A stretch of DNA of 43,224 nucleotides, taken from positions 1 to 43,224 of the forward strand of contig JASLCG010000014.1 in assembly GCA_030151885.1 (NCBI GenBank), given 5' to 3'. Of the stretch, positions 34,601 to 42,671 are shown one piece after another. Each line of letters opens with the position of its first letter. Position 1 is the first letter of the stretch. A program made the translations under genes and the position numbers. The notes below the pieces were generated by a model. It was not told where the DNA came from. It ran no database searches and saw only the letters and a program-made list of their open reading frames with translations. Origin of the DNA: Bacteroides sp. (GTDB lineage Bacteria; Bacteroidota; Bacteroidia; Bacteroidales; Bacteroidaceae).

Positions 34601-35278
34601 TTCTTTTTTGATCGTGGTTATAATATGCTTAATGTAGCAATAACGCGTGCTAAAGATCATTTTATTGTTATTGGAAACATGTGTAATTTCAGGATAAATG
34701 GAATGAAAAAACCATCTACAATACTGGCTAAGTATTTAATGTCTTCTGAAAATAATGAACTTCCTAGCTCTTTTCTGTATCAAAATGACACACGTTTTCA
34801 CTGTCCAACTAACAGATTAGATAAGTTAGAACGACATCAAGCTTGTTTAAAATATACCATATCTAAAGCAACAAACCAAGTAGTTATTGTATCGCCATTT
34901 ATATCAATATATGCCATTGAGGCCGATGGCTTGGTGACATTGATAAAAGAGGCTGTAAGTAGAGGGGTGAGAGTTATAGTTTATACAGATGCTCAATTAG
35001 ATGTGGTTAATAGAACCCTAAAAGAGAGTAGCAGTCGTGGCCGATCCGCATTGCTAGATGCAGGTGTGGATCTTAGGATATTGAATGGAATTCATAACAA
35101 GGCTATTGCTATGGATGATATTATGTTAGTAGAGGGTTCTTTTAACTGGTTGTCGGCTATTAGAGATCAAAGCCACCCTTATTTCAGACATGAAGTATCT
35201 CAAGTACTTCAGGGTGTGAATGCTCAAAGAGAAATTCCTAGATTATTAAAAGATCTAGAAGATATAGAACATACCTAA
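31691..35278 (+). CDS. SF1 helicase (COG1112/Upf1-like) fused to a PLD nuclease; candidate type II Mokosh defence protein
   Basis: A 1195-residue cytoplasmic protein. Residues 280-310 hold the Walker A motif GPPGTGKTT (K299). A long insert with predicted coiled coils (about 420-640) precedes Walker B DVLIVDEAGQ (D718, E719) and later SF1 motifs (VGDVHQIEP, LVEHRRC, GIGTVHTFQGAE, NVAITRAKDH). The last about 130 residues carry one phospholipase-D HKD motif: H1135, K1137 and D1142 in IHNKAIAMDD, followed by GSFNW. A COG1112 helicase and PLD nuclease in one polypeptide is the described layout of type II Mokosh antiphage defence (MkoC). The gene is isolated, with a terminator before it and a repeat copy after it. 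Assignment rests on architecture alone; a general RNA/DNA helicase role is the main alternative. Confidence 0.7.
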   Translation: MVIKRNSARQWLNYYATSLTDGDMIEVADDEIKQRLILNSSAVLLDKVSLERAYQKLYQRLPQIEGGERKPGDVFDLELSVFISPFYMVEVNANNIKKPKRVFPFWIPALLLATGELRPPTDDKIAPWFIRSVLDPMPSVGNIASLGNLTDVLDVLTKHEFSTISWSEYWESSCKFFHKITEANFDNIQVEGATIVHEYSLVNSDKKVEARSIAKLYARLQRDNKTPKLLNHILSNQFMKQESLPRREISFLQKGHYGQFNNKFPLSPSQRESLLTFIKEEHSTPTSVLAVNGPPGTGKTTLLQSVVANEMVYSALAGSKPKRIVASSTNNKAITNILDSFGNTSSLKRWLPKLSSLGVYMISGDEQKQLDAIRSGYQLLRLTRDGLEGHYFDHHENPHRSLEQFELYYKAAYATAYDSIAELSIKNITDELYEELLHKSQLIDKVIGTYQKIAIFENDSEYKLSDLSILQENICQQKEQKEKILARKKELITFKTEVFDAFFVKHKAPLLTRIIGTKDKEYNNRVQLFLSTTEYASYFKTCNSREEAEQVLLEILEEVNNELNLVNKQIDRLDKLAVQCEELLTQQQEVNDNLQLYWKAYLAGQGEKAMVYKAMLSDAELHIERIQIILDLTLRYDCFVLAVHYWEGQWLLHQQKGPYKNTKGVVSRLDVFKRISYLTPLFVSTFHMLPSYCSAFTLLNKQWKVQPIYEAFDVLIVDEAGQVSPEIGLPSMSFAKYALIVGDVHQIEPVWNIASAKVDKANLDDYNLLKEHSYETWKDRGVLCTSGNLMSLAQNASKYKVSSELGGTMLVEHRRCVDELVAFSNECVYKGLLKPMVGSKGNCQLLWKNETLTLPPFGYINIRSRSERRYGSTCNEYEAQAIAQWIKYYTPHILHHYAKESGGELIYKDISECIAVITPFTAQAKVIREAFIQEGVSTQIGIGTVHTFQGAEVPIVVFSPTYGANTYGRSFFFDRGYNMLNVAITRAKDHFIVIGNMCNFRINGMKKPSTILAKYLMSSENNELPSSFLYQNDTRFHCPTNRLDKLERHQACLKYTISKATNQVVIVSPFISIYAIEADGLVTLIKEAVSRGVRVIVYTDAQLDVVNRTLKESSSRGRSALLDAGVDLRILNGIHNKAIAMDDIMLVEGSFNWLSAIRDQSHPYFRHEVSQVLQGVNAQREIPRLLKDLEDIEHT

Positions 35279-35364
35279 TTAGGCTGTAAATCCTTTCATA
35301 TAGTAGTAAATAACACTTAATATGTTGCTTTACTAGGTTACCCCCCCCTTAAAAGGAACACTTA

Positions 35365-35453
35365 GTAAGTCGCCGATAAGCCTTATGTTTATCGGCGACT
35401 TACCTCTATCTTATCGGCAACATGCTTGAGGTATGTCGGCAATGAACAAATAG
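35365..35453 (-). repeat. 22-bp-periodic intergenic repeat, copy 3 (inverted orientation)
   Basis: Cores lie exactly 22 bp apart: TCGCCGA at 35370, TCGGCGAC at 35392, TCGGCAAC at 35414 and TCGGCAAT at 35436, then TGAACAAA (35443-35450). Read on the minus strand this is the same order as copies 1 and 2 (TTTGTTCA, then TTGCCGA). GTAAGTCGCCGATAA (35365-35379) and TTATCGGCGACTTAC (35389-35403) form a perfect 15-bp stem with a 9-nt loop. The 332-bp gap 35279-35610 also holds a C8 run (35341-35348) and the fimbrial terminator; no gene is seen in it. Confidence 0.9.
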
Positions 35454-35526
35454 CTTCTCGTAGCTAGCTCTGATGGTTGTTGTACACTTGTTATTTTTAT
35501 AGAGTTGGTGTGGGTAATAAAGAAAC

Positions 35527-35555
35527 AACACCAGTACAAATAATGTACTGGTGTT
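35527..35555 (-). terminator. Terminator of the fimbrial operon
   Basis: AACACCAGTACA (35527-35538) pairs perfectly with TGTACTGGTGTT (35544-35555) around AATAA. T-rich sequence follows on the minus strand. It lies 56 bp beyond the last fimbrial stop codon. Confidence 0.8.
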
Positions 35556-35610
35556 ACCTAGGTTATTAGAACGAAGTTCTAAATTAAGAAAACAAAATAT
35601 ATTTTTCAAG

Positions 35611-37644
35611 TTAATTTCTTACACAACGGATCGGGAGAAGGTAATATTTAAGTTTTTCATATTCTTTTAATATATTATTCCCTGTTCCATATTGAGAAAA
35701 TACGATTGCACTAGAAGCTGAGTTTTTTATAGTTTCAGTACTCCAGTAAGCTCCTTCATAATATAGAGTTACACTCTTTGACTTAGTTTTTGTATCATTT
35801 ATAAATCCTCCAGGAAAAATACGTACAATATCCATATTGTTGTTTTTTTCCCAGTAGGCTGGGTTCGAAATATCTGTAATAGATATCTTTGCCCCAGCTT
35901 GTCCAAGATATCTAGCTCTAATCTCTAAATCTCTAATTTTAGTATTAGGCCGATTATAGGTACTCCATCTATAGGCAGTTAAGTAATTATTTGTACTACT
36001 AGAAATAAACTTTAGTGCATAAACTATTGTACTGAATTCTGTGTTTTTCTGTTCTGTATACTCTCCAGTAATACCGCGTACTTTTATAGTATATTTGCTT
36101 GTAGGGTAAGGGGATTGAGAAATAGTTAATGCTTTGGTCTCTAGTACATCTGGTATGTGGTATCCTTGTGGGCAAGGGTCTCCAGTAAGTTCGCCCATGT
36201 AGTCTTTATTAGTACCAATATACTCTTTAGGAGCATAAGGAATTTGTCGCTTAATTATGGATGTCCAAGTATCCTCAACCTTTTTTACATTTAATTCTAA
36301 TTGTCCATTATAAGTCCAAAAAGCAGAATCATCTATACTTGTTATTTTAAAATCTTCTAACTTATTATAGTCAATAGGTTTATTTCTTCCCCAATTCCAA
36401 AGAGCTCCTACTGGATAACTTGAATCTTTTTTAGAGACAAACTTATTTACATCGACAAGATTTTCTTCGGCAAAATAGTATAAAGCAACATTAGGAAGTA
36501 TCACACGTTTATCGGTAGTCTTAACATTGGCTATTGTAGCAGATATGGTATAGTGGTGGTTACGCTTAGTGTCAAAACTTTTTGTGTTGTCCATTCCTAA
36601 ATAGATGCGGTACACTGCAGGAAAAGACTCTATATCTCCACTTGCAGTCGGACGAGAGTAATATCCATATATTTGTATATTTGATGCAAACTCTGGTGCA
36701 GAAATTCCCCCTTTTTGATGAGGAAACTTAATTTTATCTACTGTCCCTTTTATATTTTCTGCAATATACCAAGTAATCTCTTTACCAGGAGATAAACTCA
36801 CCATATCGTAGTCCACATAATCTGACTTGTTAGCCTTATCGGGCTCAGTTGGTTGGATGTAATACATACCTTTGCTACACTCTTGTAACTGTACGGCTTT
36901 AGGTTCGAATGTATGCTTGTCAGGTAGTTTAACAGAATAGCTGAAGGTAACTTTTGCAACCATTCGCTCTAATTTAATCTCCTTAATAGCTTCTGTTACT
37001 TTACCTGTATATACGGCAGCCATAGGTAAGTTACTACCATTGGTAGTAAGCTCCTCTTGCACATTATAGGTTCTAGATTTTAATTGTTTTAATTTCCCTA
37101 ATGTTTCAATTGAAGAGGAACTACTAAATAGAGAAGAGTTATTCGAATTCGCTATAAAGCATATAGTTTGCTCGATATTTGCATCGCTATCTTCTTTTTT
37201 ATCACTGTTTAAATTAGGTTTAATAATATAATCATCACCTATTTCTGTTATAAACTCTTTTGATACGAGCTTTGCTTCATTATCTGTGCCATTGTATTGT
37301 AATACCCAAACGTTGTCTATAGTCTCTTCTGCATCTTCACCTACATCTCCAGGAGCCCTGGTTTTAGCCTTTTTTTGTGTAGGTTTAGCATTATAATCTA
37401 CGTACATAGATGATTCTTCAGAGTCATTTTCTACACTCGAAACTTTGTGCGCTCTTGTATCTTTATCTAAGTTATACTCTTTTATTGGATCTACAACTAG
37501 TTTAAAAGCTGGCCCATTACCATTTAGCTCTGGCTTCTGAGGTGCTTTTACGTCCACCTCAATCTCGCTGCTACAAGAAATGAGCATCCCCAGACAGGTT
37601 ACTAGTAATAGGACCGTTTTTATTGTTTGATTCACTATTTTCAT
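35611..37644 (-). CDS. Large fimbrial lipoprotein, likely tip adhesin (DUF4906/FISUMP-like)
   Basis: A 677-residue lipoprotein (lipobox LISC, C24), last of the fimbrial operon. The N-terminal part has Lys/Arg-rich linkers with TRAPG (about residue 95), a likely proteolytic maturation site, followed by a fimbrillin-like beta domain (VWVLQYNGTDNEAKLVSKEF). The C-terminal half contains GDPCPQGYHIPDVLE (about 488-502) and ends YYLLPIRCVRN, the pattern of the FISUMP-like domain found in surface proteins of Bacteroidota. In Porphyromonas Mfa fimbriae, large accessory subunits encoded after the shaft and anchor form the tip and bind partners, so a tip role is inferred here. The ligand is unknown. 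A terminator follows. Confidence 0.7.
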   Translation of the reverse strand: MKIVNQTIKTVLLLVTCLGMLISCSSEIEVDVKAPQKPELNGNGPAFKLVVDPIKEYNLDKDTRAHKVSSVENDSEESSMYVDYNAKPTQKKAKTRAPGDVGEDAEETIDNVWVLQYNGTDNEAKLVSKEFITEIGDDYIIKPNLNSDKKEDSDANIEQTICFIANSNNSSLFSSSSSIETLGKLKQLKSRTYNVQEELTTNGSNLPMAAVYTGKVTEAIKEIKLERMVAKVTFSYSVKLPDKHTFEPKAVQLQECSKGMYYIQPTEPDKANKSDYVDYDMVSLSPGKEITWYIAENIKGTVDKIKFPHQKGGISAPEFASNIQIYGYYSRPTASGDIESFPAVYRIYLGMDNTKSFDTKRNHHYTISATIANVKTTDKRVILPNVALYYFAEENLVDVNKFVSKKDSSYPVGALWNWGRNKPIDYNKLEDFKITSIDDSAFWTYNGQLELNVKKVEDTWTSIIKRQIPYAPKEYIGTNKDYMGELTGDPCPQGYHIPDVLETKALTISQSPYPTSKYTIKVRGITGEYTEQKNTEFSTIVYALKFISSSTNNYLTAYRWSTYNRPNTKIRDLEIRARYLGQAGAKISITDISNPAYWEKNNNMDIVRIFPGGFINDTKTKSKSVTLYYEGAYWSTETIKNSASSAIVFSQYGTGNNILKEYEKLKYYLLPIRCVRN

Positions 37645-37698
37645 ATTCTTATGTTACGTTTTAATTGATCCAGTTAAATCGTTTTAAAAACTTATTAA

Positions 37699-39105
37699 CT
37701 ATTTACTTTCACTAATTTCTTTTTGTTCATCGTCTTTTTCCTTCTCTTCGACCTCATTGCCCATGCCATCATGAACAAGCTTAGTTATGTGTTTCCAAGG
37801 TTCGACAATGTCAAATTTTCCTATACCATAAAAACCATCCCACTTGTAAACGGTCCATGGTATTGCAAAAGATTCTCCTTCACCCAACTTATCAATCCAT
37901 TCTTTTGGTATCCATGGCTTTGCTTGCGATGTTGCAACTCCAAGTATTAATGAGGATTGAGCTAATACCCAGTCGTTTACAGAGTAAGCTCCTAAGGTGG
38001 CTATTCCTAACTTAGGAACTTCCCACTCTACAGGAACCCATCCCATAACTTCTAGTTTTGTACCACATCCATTCTGGTTGGCAGCTAGGTCGGGATCTTC
38101 GCATCCAGGGCCACTAATTTTTTTTATACAGAAGCCATAAAAGTGGTTGCGTAGATACTCGTCAATTAAGACTTTTTTCTCTTCATCAGTTGCTTTAGCT
38201 AAATCAGATTGAATAATTTTGTTTGAATCTATTCTATAAAAAGTCTCTTGAGTATCTCCTCTATAAAAGCCTCCTACAATAATGCAGGTAGGCTTATTAA
38301 TCCAATTGGCATCCGTTTCTAATAGCCCTTTTGATTCGCTTAAATAGAAAGTACAGGGTAAAGTTGGATTTTCAATTTCTAAAGGGGGCTCAACTACTGA
38401 TTCTTCAGGTTGAGTATGTTGTATAGGTAAGGTAGGTTGTTGAACTCTAAAGTCTTTTTCATGAATAGCCTCTTTATCAGGCACTAATACCACATCTTTT
38501 GCACGATATACTTTTATAGAGTTTACTTTGAATATATCTTCCGTAATCTCGTCCGAAAGTCTAATCTCTACTTTAGATATTGCACGAAGAAGCTGTACCG
38601 AATGATTATGTGTCTCATCCTTGGCAGTAGCTTTAACTCCATTTGGTAGTAAAATACTTCCCCACATTGGAATCAAATTGTATGCTAATTTAGCTTCATA
38701 ATGAGGCAGTGCGTGTAAAAAGTCTTTTTCATGAGTTCCATAAACATGACTTAGGTCCTCTTTGGTTAGGTTTGTATTTGCCAGAAAATGTATGGCTATT
38801 TTATTTGCAGAGGCATTTAAGTTGAATAAAAGCTTGGTATTCATTGTTACCGTATATTCATAAATGTCTGTTAAGACATCCTCTGTAAATACAAAAATCA
38901 AGATGTTATCAATTGTATTCTCTGTAAAGTTGGAATTAGCTCCTCGGGTTACCATCTTAAAGTTGAAGTTGATGTTACTATCTTCTGTGTTAGAAGGAGT
39001 AGTCAGTGCTTCTGTACTACAAGATGTAATTCCAAACATTGAAGAGATACAAGTTATTAAAAGAATAAACTCTTTATAAAACTTTTTTATTACCATTCTT
39101 CCCAT
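37699..39105 (-). CDS. Fimbrial accessory lipoprotein (Mfa/FimA-like minor subunit)
   Basis: A 468-residue lipoprotein with lipobox ITSC (C29 counting from the first Met) and a fimbrillin-type N-terminal domain (FNFKMVTRGANSNFTENTID, then NILIFVFTE; the MVTRG stretch has an arginine suitable for gingipain-like cleavage). A second beta domain follows, and a highly charged tail ends the protein. By position, after shaft and anchor genes, it should be a minor or tip-complex subunit. The more likely start is the fourth codon (39096), because its ATG overlaps the previous stop as ATGGTAA, exactly as at the junction before it; that gives 465 residues. The gene ends 54 bp before the large tip-like gene. 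Confidence 0.75.
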   Translation of the reverse strand: MGRMVIKKFYKEFILLITCISSMFGITSCSTEALTTPSNTEDSNINFNFKMVTRGANSNFTENTIDNILIFVFTEDVLTDIYEYTVTMNTKLLFNLNASANKIAIHFLANTNLTKEDLSHVYGTHEKDFLHALPHYEAKLAYNLIPMWGSILLPNGVKATAKDETHNHSVQLLRAISKVEIRLSDEITEDIFKVNSIKVYRAKDVVLVPDKEAIHEKDFRVQQPTLPIQHTQPEESVVEPPLEIENPTLPCTFYLSESKGLLETDANWINKPTCIIVGGFYRGDTQETFYRIDSNKIIQSDLAKATDEEKKVLIDEYLRNHFYGFCIKKISGPGCEDPDLAANQNGCGTKLEVMGWVPVEWEVPKLGIATLGAYSVNDWVLAQSSLILGVATSQAKPWIPKEWIDKLGEGESFAIPWTVYKWDGFYGIGKFDIVEPWKHITKLVHDGMGNEVEEKEKDDEQKEISESK

Positions 39106-40058
39106 AATTCAATGCTATTCCAGTTATTTACACGAACTAAGACCGTAAGGTTTGCATCTTGAGGATCGTTATCTTCTCCGTCAAAGTCTCCTAATTGCTG
39201 ACGCATATCAATTAATATATTCATACGTTCTCCAGCTTGTGGGCAAATAGGATGTCCTATGTGGTCTTTGTTAAATTGTCTAATTAATTTGTCTTGATAG
39301 AATAATTGTACTTCAAAAGGCTCGTTAGGCTCCAGTGGAGCAACTTTTAAAGCCTTAGGCATCACTAATAGATTATTATAAGCAGCCCATTCCGTGTTCG
39401 ATTTGTATTTGTTGATGTGTATGGTTGGTTCGCAGGGTTTGCTCTCAAAGTTGAAAGCTCTGTAAAAGCCACCATGAATCTCAACTCTATAATCTTCGGG
39501 GTTATGATCTGGGTTAATACCTTTTACACTTACGTGTATGGCCGAAAGCCTTCTTCGAACAATCAGTTCATCAGAATATACTCCCGAATCAGCATCATAA
39601 AGTGGTATCCTGTTATTACCTTGGAAAATATCGGACTGTATAAATTTGTATTCTTCCCCCTCAGGGAGGAAGAATACTTTATTTACTGCTAATAAAGAGG
39701 CAGGATTAAAATCAATCATTTTTCCAATTGAAGAATTTACCCAAGCTACAACTTTATAGCTTTTATTGGGACAAATGGTCAATTGAATAGGCTCATGCAT
39801 TGAAATGGCTCGATGGCTTATATAATGTTTCTCTTCAAATTCATTATAATTGTTAAACAGGTATAAGTAGCCATCTGTTAAATCACTGTCTGTAGAAATA
39901 TCATTTCCGCTGTTATCTTCAGCTCTAATATATAAGTTGTATTCTACAGTACAATCATTAAAATCTGTTCCAATGCAGCCTAGGAAACAAGAACAACTAA
40001 CTAAGATTAATAGATATAATTTTAATCTGATTCCTCTTTTTTTAGAGCTTGTTACCAT
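39090..40058 (-). CDS. FimB/Mfa2-family fimbrial anchor lipoprotein
   Basis: A 322-residue lipoprotein of the FimB/Mfa2 family, which anchors the fimbrial shaft to the outer membrane and limits its length. The N-terminal region has a hydrophobic helix ending in lipobox FLGC (C28), then the family's beta-sandwich start (CTVEYNLYIRAEDNSGNDIS, then YLYLFNNYNEFEE), TICPNKSYKVVAWVNSS and the later RRRLSAIHVSVKGINPDHN, and RMNILIDMRQQLG near the end. Its ATG overlaps the Mfa1-like stop by 7 bp (40052-40058) and its own stop overlaps the next gene in the same way, so translation of shaft, anchor and accessory subunit is likely coupled. Confidence 0.85.
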   Translation of the reverse strand: MVTSSKKRGIRLKLYLLILVSCSCFLGCIGTDFNDCTVEYNLYIRAEDNSGNDISTDSDLTDGYLYLFNNYNEFEEKHYISHRAISMHEPIQLTICPNKSYKVVAWVNSSIGKMIDFNPASLLAVNKVFFLPEGEEYKFIQSDIFQGNNRIPLYDADSGVYSDELIVRRRLSAIHVSVKGINPDHNPEDYRVEIHGGFYRAFNFESKPCEPTIHINKYKSNTEWAAYNNLLVMPKALKVAPLEPNEPFEVQLFYQDKLIRQFNKDHIGHPICPQAGERMNILIDMRQQLGDFDGEDNDPQDANLTVLVRVNNWNSIELWEEW

Positions 40059-41092
40059 TCTACGGTTTGAGATGGAACTACTACCCAGTCTTGTGGGATA
40101 ACAGTAACTTCTAATGTAGCAGGGCTTTGAGGATCTTCAGGTCCTGTACCAAAAGGCTTTTTAATCAATACATTAAGTGTGTATTGGTGGTTTGGCTCGA
40201 TATATTTACCTGTAAGCTCTTCATGACCTTTAATCTCTTTGTCGTTAATTCGGAATGCAAAATGTTGCTCTTCTCCATCATATTGTGCAGAGATAGTCAT
40301 TAGTGTACAGTTATCACCAGCATTATCGTTAGGAGATACGTAGAAGTAAGTTTTATTAGCACCTTTTACGATGTCTCCAGTAAGACGATCGTCTTTAATA
40401 GTAGAAACTTTACCATCTACACCACCCATAAATTGGAAATGGTTGCCAGTAGCTTTTAATAGATATTCAGGGAAACCGATTAAAGATTTAGATCTTACTT
40501 TCATCATAGAAACACCAGTAAGTTTGAATTTATCTTCATCAAAACCTTTTAGTAGTTTAACGTCCACGTTACCTAGAATAACCTTAGCAACTATACGGCT
40601 CACTTTGATTTCAACTTTATTGTCATCACCAGCCTTTAATACAACATTTTCTTGGCCAGTCATGGTGAAACCTTTATCGCTCATTTCACCTTTTTTGTTC
40701 CACTCTTCTTCAAGGTCAAGTGTCACATTTTTGAAATCTTCAAATTTTATTACTTTATTAAGTTTTGTAAGAGTTTCGTCCGAAGGGTTAACCACTACAT
40801 TTACTTGTTTACCACCAGTAATAAGTCCTGTGATTTTTCCTTCCGATCCTTTAATTTCTTGTCTAGCCTCTAAAACGCCTTTAGAGAATACTAGAACCAT
40901 CATTTTGTGGATTGAGTTTTCTTCTTTTTGTGTAACTTCTAAAGAAGCTCTAGTTGCTTTGTTTGCTAAAGAAATTGATAGTGATGCTCTAGTAATCGAG
41001 TCTTTCACTTCATTAGTTTCATTGCTACAGCTTGTAAAAAGCATAGCTATTCCTAAAAAAGGAATAAAAAGTTTTGAAAAGTTAATTTTCAT
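40052..41092 (-). CDS. Mfa1-type fimbrillin, major shaft subunit
   Basis: A 346-residue lipoprotein precursor (lipobox FTSC, C22). The mature chain likely starts after an Arg: R35 in SITRASLSIS or R48 in ATRASLEVTQ, as in Porphyromonas, where an Arg-specific protease removes the lipidated N-terminus and frees a donor strand for polymerisation. The body shows Mfa1-like strands (KMMVLVFSKGVLEARQEIKG, VVVNPSDETLTKL, KVSRIVAKVILGNVDV) and the chain ends VTVIPQDWVVVPSQTVEW, the typical C-terminal strand. It is the first structural gene after the DUF3868 gene and overlaps the Mfa2-like gene by 7 bp. The Arg cleavage site is inferred from family behaviour; a dedicated gingipain gene is not seen here. 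Confidence 0.87.
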   Translation of the reverse strand: MKINFSKLFIPFLGIAMLFTSCSNETNEVKDSITRASLSISLANKATRASLEVTQKEENSIHKMMVLVFSKGVLEARQEIKGSEGKITGLITGGKQVNVVVNPSDETLTKLNKVIKFEDFKNVTLDLEEEWNKKGEMSDKGFTMTGQENVVLKAGDDNKVEIKVSRIVAKVILGNVDVKLLKGFDEDKFKLTGVSMMKVRSKSLIGFPEYLLKATGNHFQFMGGVDGKVSTIKDDRLTGDIVKGANKTYFYVSPNDNAGDNCTLMTISAQYDGEEQHFAFRINDKEIKGHEELTGKYIEPNHQYTLNVLIKKPFGTGPEDPQSPATLEVTVIPQDWVVVPSQTVEW

Positions 41093-41137
41093 ACTTACTT
41101 TGTTTTAAAATTAAAATTATTTTGATTTTTGAATAGG

Positions 41138-42661
41138 CTAGAAAGGAATTCTCACTTGTCCAATTTGATGAATTTCCTTTTTAGCTTTATTTTTAATTCG
41201 TAATTGAATTATCTCAAGATTTGTTATAGCCTCTTCCGAACCATCTTCTGCAGCTCTACTTAACCAGTATAATGCTGTATCCATATCATTTTGCAAAGCA
41301 AATAATACTCCTAGGTTATTAAACTTATCTGTAGAATCTGGTGCTTTGGTTAAAATATCTAAGGCTCTATCATATTCTCCACGTGACATTGCAAATGCAG
41401 CTGCATTATTTATTGCTATAAGGTCGGTAGGGTATGTATCTGCAGCCTTATCAATTGTATTGTAAAACTGGTCACTATCTCTTCCGTATGACTCTGCAAG
41501 TGCATACATCTCAAAAATGCTTAGTTTTTGTGGATTAGTTTGTATTATATCTTCACTCTCTTCTACGTCGAAAGGTCTAACGGTATAATCTATTCTATAA
41601 TATACACGTCTTAAAAGTGGGAAGTACTCCTTATACATTTGTCTATATGGGTTTCCTCCGTGCATAGACATTAGTTTTTGTTCTCTACCATCAAATACCC
41701 CATATCTGTATATGACATCAAGAGCTCCATATTTCCAGTAATATTCGCTTTGATCAATTAGTTTAGCCAGTCTATCCCAGTCTTCTCCCTTCCATTGTAT
41801 GTCAAAATAGTGTCCATTAAGTTCTGGGTATCTTCCTCTTAACCAGTTTGTGAAAGATTTAGCTCTGTCTCTTGATAGCTCGAGGTTATGTTTATAAGTT
41901 CCTTCTATAGAGCAGTATCCAACAACTTTAATACTTTTAATATCAATGTCTTGATCTCTTACTACGCGGTTAAAGAAGGCACTAGTTTGGCTTAATGTTT
42001 GGCCATTGTTTTTATAGTCAAAAAGTATCTCAGACTTGCCTTGTTTAAAGTTAAGATAAGCTTCTCCATGTTCAAATCTAGTCTTCTCATACTCTTCTAT
42101 AGGTTGATATTCTGTAACATTAAAATCTAAAGAATCTGCAGGATGTATTGTGAATCTACGTGATCGTGGTCTAGATTTAAATGGCTTATTGCTCTTTGCC
42201 ATGTTTTCAACCAAGATAAGTTCTTGTCCTTTGATGTTGCCACAAAAACAATCAGCTTTATAAAGAAGTAGTTTAGCACTCTTCATCCAAGGTCTATTTT
42301 TTATAGATATAGTGTAATCTAATGTTTTATCATTTTTTCTAAGCTCATGTACTACTAGTGCATTTGCAAAACTATGGTGTCTTGGAAATCTCTTGTATGT
42401 TTGATGTGCCGATCTACTGTTTATAATTATATTAGGAAGACTTAAAGTGTCTGTAGATGAAGCCAATATAGGATATAGGTAAATTGAATTACCTCTTTTT
42501 ATATTACATTCACTGATGTCTAACGTTAAGTCAATATCAAGATTATTGTTTTGCACGGAAGAAGTAAGAGAATTTAAATATATCGGATTCTTCTTTTGTG
42601 CATTAGCTATAGTGCCATGGATTACCAATAGTACTAGTAGAGTAATTATATTTCTTTTCAT
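41138..42661 (-). CDS. DUF3868 protein with OmpA-like and TPR domains, fimbrial operon
   Basis: A 507-residue exported protein (signal peptide 1-21, ending ANAQ) of the DUF3868 family, which regularly precedes Mfa-type fimbrial genes in Bacteroidota. The N-terminal DUF3868 domain (about 25-165) is followed by an OmpA-like domain (about 210-340; KSIKVVGYCSIEGTYKHNLE, then LSRDRAKSFTNWL, the peptidoglycan-binding pattern), and TPR-like repeats at the end (about 385-490; AINNAAAFAMSRGEYDRALD). It probably sits in the periplasm, links the fimbrial machine to peptidoglycan and may guide assembly. The upstream DUF3575 gene ends 10 bp before it; the Mfa1-like gene follows after 45 bp. Confidence 0.85.
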   Translation of the reverse strand: MKRNIITLLVLLVIHGTIANAQKKNPIYLNSLTSSVQNNNLDIDLTLDISECNIKRGNSIYLYPILASSTDTLSLPNIIINSRSAHQTYKRFPRHHSFANALVVHELRKNDKTLDYTISIKNRPWMKSAKLLLYKADCFCGNIKGQELILVENMAKSNKPFKSRPRSRRFTIHPADSLDFNVTEYQPIEEYEKTRFEHGEAYLNFKQGKSEILFDYKNNGQTLSQTSAFFNRVVRDQDIDIKSIKVVGYCSIEGTYKHNLELSRDRAKSFTNWLRGRYPELNGHYFDIQWKGEDWDRLAKLIDQSEYYWKYGALDVIYRYGVFDGREQKLMSMHGGNPYRQMYKEYFPLLRRVYYRIDYTVRPFDVEESEDIIQTNPQKLSIFEMYALAESYGRDSDQFYNTIDKAADTYPTDLIAINNAAAFAMSRGEYDRALDILTKAPDSTDKFNNLGVLFALQNDMDTALYWLSRAAEDGSEEAITNLEIIQLRIKNKAKKEIHQIGQVRIPF

Positions 42662-42671
42662 TATAAAAAAC

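Noticed and set aside
35406..35609. 67-codon minus-strand open frame after the fimbrial operon
   Set aside because: It runs through the operon terminator and part of repeat copy 3, so it is most likely chance.
40371..41108. 245-codon plus-strand open frame opposite the fimbrillin gene
   Set aside because: It is fully antisense to a well-supported Mfa1-like gene; the protein is Ser/Thr/Pro/Leu-rich low-complexity sequence with no family pattern, as expected from the complement of Lys/Glu-rich codons.
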